Positions 61,653 through 64,000 of a DNA stretch of 64,000 bases are shown piece after piece. The DNA is from Fimbriiglobus ruber (GTDB lineage Bacteria > Planctomycetota > Planctomycetia > Gemmatales > Gemmataceae). The notes beneath the pieces are model-generated. The model searched no databases. It was not told where the DNA came from and saw only the letters and a program-made list of their open reading frames with translations. The number at the start of each line of letters is the position of its first letter. Within the stretch, counting starts at the first letter, position 1. The position numbers and the translations under genes were made by a program. The DNA lies in NCBI RefSeq assembly GCF_002197845.1, contig NZ_NIDE01000001.1, positions 248,001 to 312,000 on the forward strand, given 5' to 3'.

Positions 61653-62420
61653 CTATATCCACCCCTCGAACGGGGGATCAACTAGTAAACACCCGGGGAG
61701 TTGCCCGAACCAAACACGTCCGGCAGTCTCAAAGTTGAGACCGTAGTGCTTCTCAAACCGTGCAGGGAGTGTTTCCAGTGTGACACGTTTGTCCTGGTAG
61801 AACGCACGGTAGTGATGCCATCCTGATCGGCGGAGTAGAAACCCGGTGAAACTCCCGACCAGGATGTAATACCAGTAACGGTCTGGATCGCCTGCATCCG
61901 GAAAAGGACCAAGAAGACCGGCCAGAGCTTGTTTAGCGGAATCATATCGACGCCCAACAAAGCCATCGACCGGGCGACCGCCGCACGTTCGCTGAGCCCA
62001 AACCGCTAATCCCTCCTGGAGTAGCTTCGGGGCGTTGGGGTTCCACCAGCCGGCGAAGATGTGAGCCAGTTCGTGAGGGATCATTTCTTCGTACTCTTTC
62101 CTGGCGTGCACTGCGATCAGCCAGTCGCGCCAACTTGCGAAGCCCCCCACCGGTTCGCCGTAAACTTCCGCGAGGTTCTCGGCCGAACGAAACAGGTAGA
62201 CAGGCAGAGGGGCGGGAAGCAACCAGTGGGCCCGAAGTCGGCGGTCGAATCGCTGCTCCAGCACGCCAATTTCGAGTTCCAGCGTCTGCAGGACCAGGGC
62301 AACGTCGAGAGGGTCAACTGCGGGGTCGTAACGCAAAAGGAATTGTCGCCCCAGCACCGCACGAAACGAACGAGTCGCGTTTGCCAATTTCGCCAACAGA
62401 CGTATTTGGGATCGGCCCAT
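61653..62420 (-). CDS. Gluzincin-like (peptidase MA type) protein
   Basis: A 255-residue protein with a zinc-peptidase motif HELAH (His116, Glu117, His120) and a possible third ligand Glu136 in LLQEGLAVW, sixteen residues later. This is the pattern of the MA clan. It has no signal peptide that I can see. The N-terminal 110 residues resemble the fold that precedes the active site in peptidase MA-like proteins (PLPVYLFRSAENL). It lies 16 bases after the DUF1501 gene on the same strand, so it could belong to that operon. Activity is inferred only from the motif. Confidence 0.75.
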   Translation of the reverse strand: MGRSQIRLLAKLANATRSFRAVLGRQFLLRYDPAVDPLDVALVLQTLELEIGVLEQRFDRRLRAHWLLPAPLPVYLFRSAENLAEVYGEPVGGFASWRDWLIAVHARKEYEEMIPHELAHIFAGWWNPNAPKLLQEGLAVWAQRTCGGRPVDGFVGRRYDSAKQALAGLLGPFPDAGDPDRYWYYILVGSFTGFLLRRSGWHHYRAFYQDKRVTLETLPARFEKHYGLNFETAGRVWFGQLPGCLLVDPPFEGWI

Positions 62421-62436
62421 TATGGGGTCTCACGCG

Positions 62437-63849
62437 TTAAGCCAAGATCCCTTTGATCACGTGCCCGTGGACGTTCGTGAGTCGGCGCTGGGTGCCGTTG
62501 TGGTAATAGGTCAGCTTTTCGTGGTCGATGCCGAATAAGTGCAGCACGGTGGCGTGGAAGTCGTACCACGGGACAGGGTTCTCCACCGCCTTCCAGCCGA
62601 CTTCGTCCGTCGCCCCGTATGCGATTCCGGGCTTGAGGCCCGCGCCGGCGAGCCAGCAAGAGAAGCCGTAGCGGTTGTGGTCCCGGCCGGGGCCGACTGT
62701 GCCGGCCGCGGACTGCGTGAACGGCGTCCGGCCGAACTCGGTCGTGAAGAGGACGAGCGTGTCGTCGAGCATCCCCCGCCGCTTCAGGTCGCTGACGAGG
62801 GCGGCGACCGGTTGGTCGATCCGGGCTGCCTCGGCCGTGTGGTTCTGCTTGACGTTTTCGTGGGCGTCCCAGTTTACCCGCGGGTTGCCGCCGAGCGCGC
62901 CGCCCGAGTAAATCTGGACGAACCGCACCCCGCGCTCCAACATCCGGCGGGCGAGCAGACACCGCCGACCGCAGTCAGCCGTTTCCGTGCGGTCGACGCC
63001 GTACATCGCTTTGGTCTCGGCCGATTCGCCGGACAGGTCGGCGAGTTTGGGCACCGCGAGCTGCATCCTGGCAGCCAGTTCGTAGCTCCGCGCCCGCGCC
63101 GAGAGATCGGCCTCGCCGCCGGACCGCTCGAAATGGCGTTCGTTGATCTGCTTCAAAAAGGCTCGTGACGCGGCCTCCTCGCTTTCGGCCACCGGCTTGG
63201 CCGGGAACAAGTCGCGAACGGGCTCGGGTCCGGAGCGGAACGCGACGCCCTGGTGCTTCGCCGGCAAGAAGCCGCCGGTCCAGTTCGACGACCCGCCGCC
63301 CGGCTCGCCGCGACCGTCGGGCAGAACGACGTAGGCCGGCAATTCGTCGGTCTCGCTTCCCAAACCGTAAGCGAGCCAGCTTCCCATCGAGGGGTATCCA
63401 TTGATCTGGAACCCGGTATTCAACACGAACAGGCCCGGTGTGTGGTTCGCTGTGTCAGCGACCATCGACCGGATCACAGTGAGGTTGTCCGCGTTTTCCG
63501 CAATGTGGGGGAAGAGGTCGGACATCACCAGCCCGGACTTCCCGCGCGGCTTGAATTCCCAGTCCGCCTTCCGCAGTGAACCGACCTGGCCGAAGAAGAT
63601 GTCCGGCGGCGAATCCATTTTCAACGACTGACCGTGTCGCCGCTCCAGGAACGGCTTGTAGTCGAGCGAGTCGAGGTGGCTCAACCCGCCGACGAGCGTG
63701 ATCTGCACCGCCCGCTTGGCCTTCGCGGGAAAATGCGTTCCCGCCCGGAGCGCGCCGTCGCGGCCGAGGAGATGAATCAGGGCCGTGGCCCCGAGCCCGC
63801 GCGCGGACCAAGACAGGAACCCGCGGCGATCGGAGAGTGGGAGTTCCAT
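62437..63849 (-). CDS. DUF1501 exported protein
   Basis: A 470-residue protein with a Tat-type signal (DRRGFLSWSARGLGATALIHLLG). Family motifs include ITLVGGLSHLDSLDYKPFLE, FQINGYPSMGSWLAYGLG, NWDAHENVKQNH and FTTEFGRTPFTQSAAGTVGPG. It belongs to the longer subgroup often annotated as a sulfatase. It follows the DUF1549/DUF1553 gene whose end lies at 63904, with 54 bases between, and is followed by the peptidase-like gene after 16 bases. Role and substrate are unknown. Confidence 0.93.
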   Translation of the reverse strand: MELPLSDRRGFLSWSARGLGATALIHLLGRDGALRAGTHFPAKAKRAVQITLVGGLSHLDSLDYKPFLERRHGQSLKMDSPPDIFFGQVGSLRKADWEFKPRGKSGLVMSDLFPHIAENADNLTVIRSMVADTANHTPGLFVLNTGFQINGYPSMGSWLAYGLGSETDELPAYVVLPDGRGEPGGGSSNWTGGFLPAKHQGVAFRSGPEPVRDLFPAKPVAESEEAASRAFLKQINERHFERSGGEADLSARARSYELAARMQLAVPKLADLSGESAETKAMYGVDRTETADCGRRCLLARRMLERGVRFVQIYSGGALGGNPRVNWDAHENVKQNHTAEAARIDQPVAALVSDLKRRGMLDDTLVLFTTEFGRTPFTQSAAGTVGPGRDHNRYGFSCWLAGAGLKPGIAYGATDEVGWKAVENPVPWYDFHATVLHLFGIDHEKLTYYHNGTQRRLTNVHGHVIKGILA

Positions 63850-63903
63850 GGCGGCCGGCCTCGTGCAATCGACGGGGAAGGATCTCTTGTCACCGCGTCA
63901 AAG

Positions 63904-64000
63904 TCATTCCACGATCACGAATTCGTTCGCGTTCAATAACGCGCGGCAGAGCGCCCTCAGCCCGTGCTTTTCAACCAAAGCCCGGGCGGCCGCGGTTTCG
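63904..64000 (-). CDS. C-terminal end of a DUF1553 (DUF1549-type) protein, cut by the window edge
   Basis: Only the last 31 codons are in the window. They read ETAAARALVEKHGLRALCRA and then LLNANEFVIVE before a TGA at 63906-63904. This is the usual end of DUF1553 proteins (LLN.NEF). It lies 54 bases before the DUF1501 gene on the same strand, as expected for the planctomycete pair. Confidence 0.75.
   Translation of the reverse strand, partial: ETAAARALVEKHGLRALCRALLNANEFVIVE

Noticed and set aside
1-64000. CRISPR arrays, tRNA or rRNA genes, prophage or conjugative modules
   Set aside because: None seen by eye: no regularly spaced repeats, no tRNA cloverleaf or CCA end in the gaps, no phage structural or integrase genes. 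A covariance-model search would be needed for small RNAs.

Overview
The window reads as a piece of a high-G+C planctomycete chromosome, most likely of the family Gemmataceae. This is inferred from gene content. There are three sets of paired DUF1549/DUF1553 and DUF1501 proteins, a PVC-type membrane-bound dehydrogenase fused to a haem-binding domain, three DUF1559 prepilin-like proteins (one truncated), a DUF1080 protein, an extra EF-G paralogue and an RNase E/G with a very long disordered insert. I saw no rRNA, tRNA, CRISPR array, prophage or replication origin.

Layout. 1-9.7 kb: a divergent FkbM-like methyltransferase with a coiled-coil tail, a giant secreted multidomain cytochrome protein, an EF-G paralogue and a DUF1559 protein on the other strand. 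10.0-12.6 kb: a secreted protein that fuses a catalytically dead dienelactone-hydrolase fold to an apparently intact barnase-like ribonuclease, followed 12 bases later by a barstar gene and then a HEAT-like protein. 12.9-14.0 kb: a lower-GC stretch with a coding remnant and a frameshifted unknown gene. 14.0-21.0 kb: a divergent DUF1549/DUF1501 pair, a PBP4-type D,D-carboxypeptidase and a Tat-exported metallophosphatase. 21.2-24.3 kb: an ABC permease and a membrane-fusion protein with two small genes between them. 24.4-31.6 kb: hpf-ptsN-ptsH-ptsI (a PTS with no sugar permease), then DUF2344 and RNase E/G. 31.8-33.0 kb: a decayed IS4-type transposase.

33.0-38.8 kb: a minus-strand cluster of an EF-hand protein, DUF1501, DUF1549/1553, DUF1559 and a truncated prepilin. 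39.1-41.8 kb: GlcG-like, DUF202 and MFS proteins. 41.9-47.5 kb: a large clan-A glycoside hydrolase with duplicated carbohydrate-binding-like modules, and a thiolase coupled to a Uma2-family protein. 47.6-50.3 kb: an ABC ATPase without a permease, a transposase fragment and a frameshifted PhoR-like sensor kinase. 50.3-56.7 kb: a parvulin lipoprotein, mfd and a LolD/DevA-like ATPase. 56.8-64.0 kb: a PLP-dependent dehydratase, a lipoate ligase with its accessory domain at the N-terminus, an SDR, DUF1080, membrane proteins, a gluzincin-like peptidase, DUF1501 and the 3-prime end of a DUF1553 gene.

The strongest candidate for an undescribed system is at 10058-11524. Both catalytic residues I could place in the hydrolase domain, the nucleophile and the general base, are glycine. 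The ribonuclease keeps all three barnase catalytic residues, and the barstar keeps both key acidic residues. I read it as a secreted pseudoenzyme-scaffolded RNase toxin with its cytoplasmic immunity protein. Three other points deserve attention: the hpf/PTS cluster resembles the proteobacterial rpoN operon but lacks rpoN, the RNase E S1 domain is split by about 460 disordered residues, and hairpins with a GAAT loop recur behind genes.
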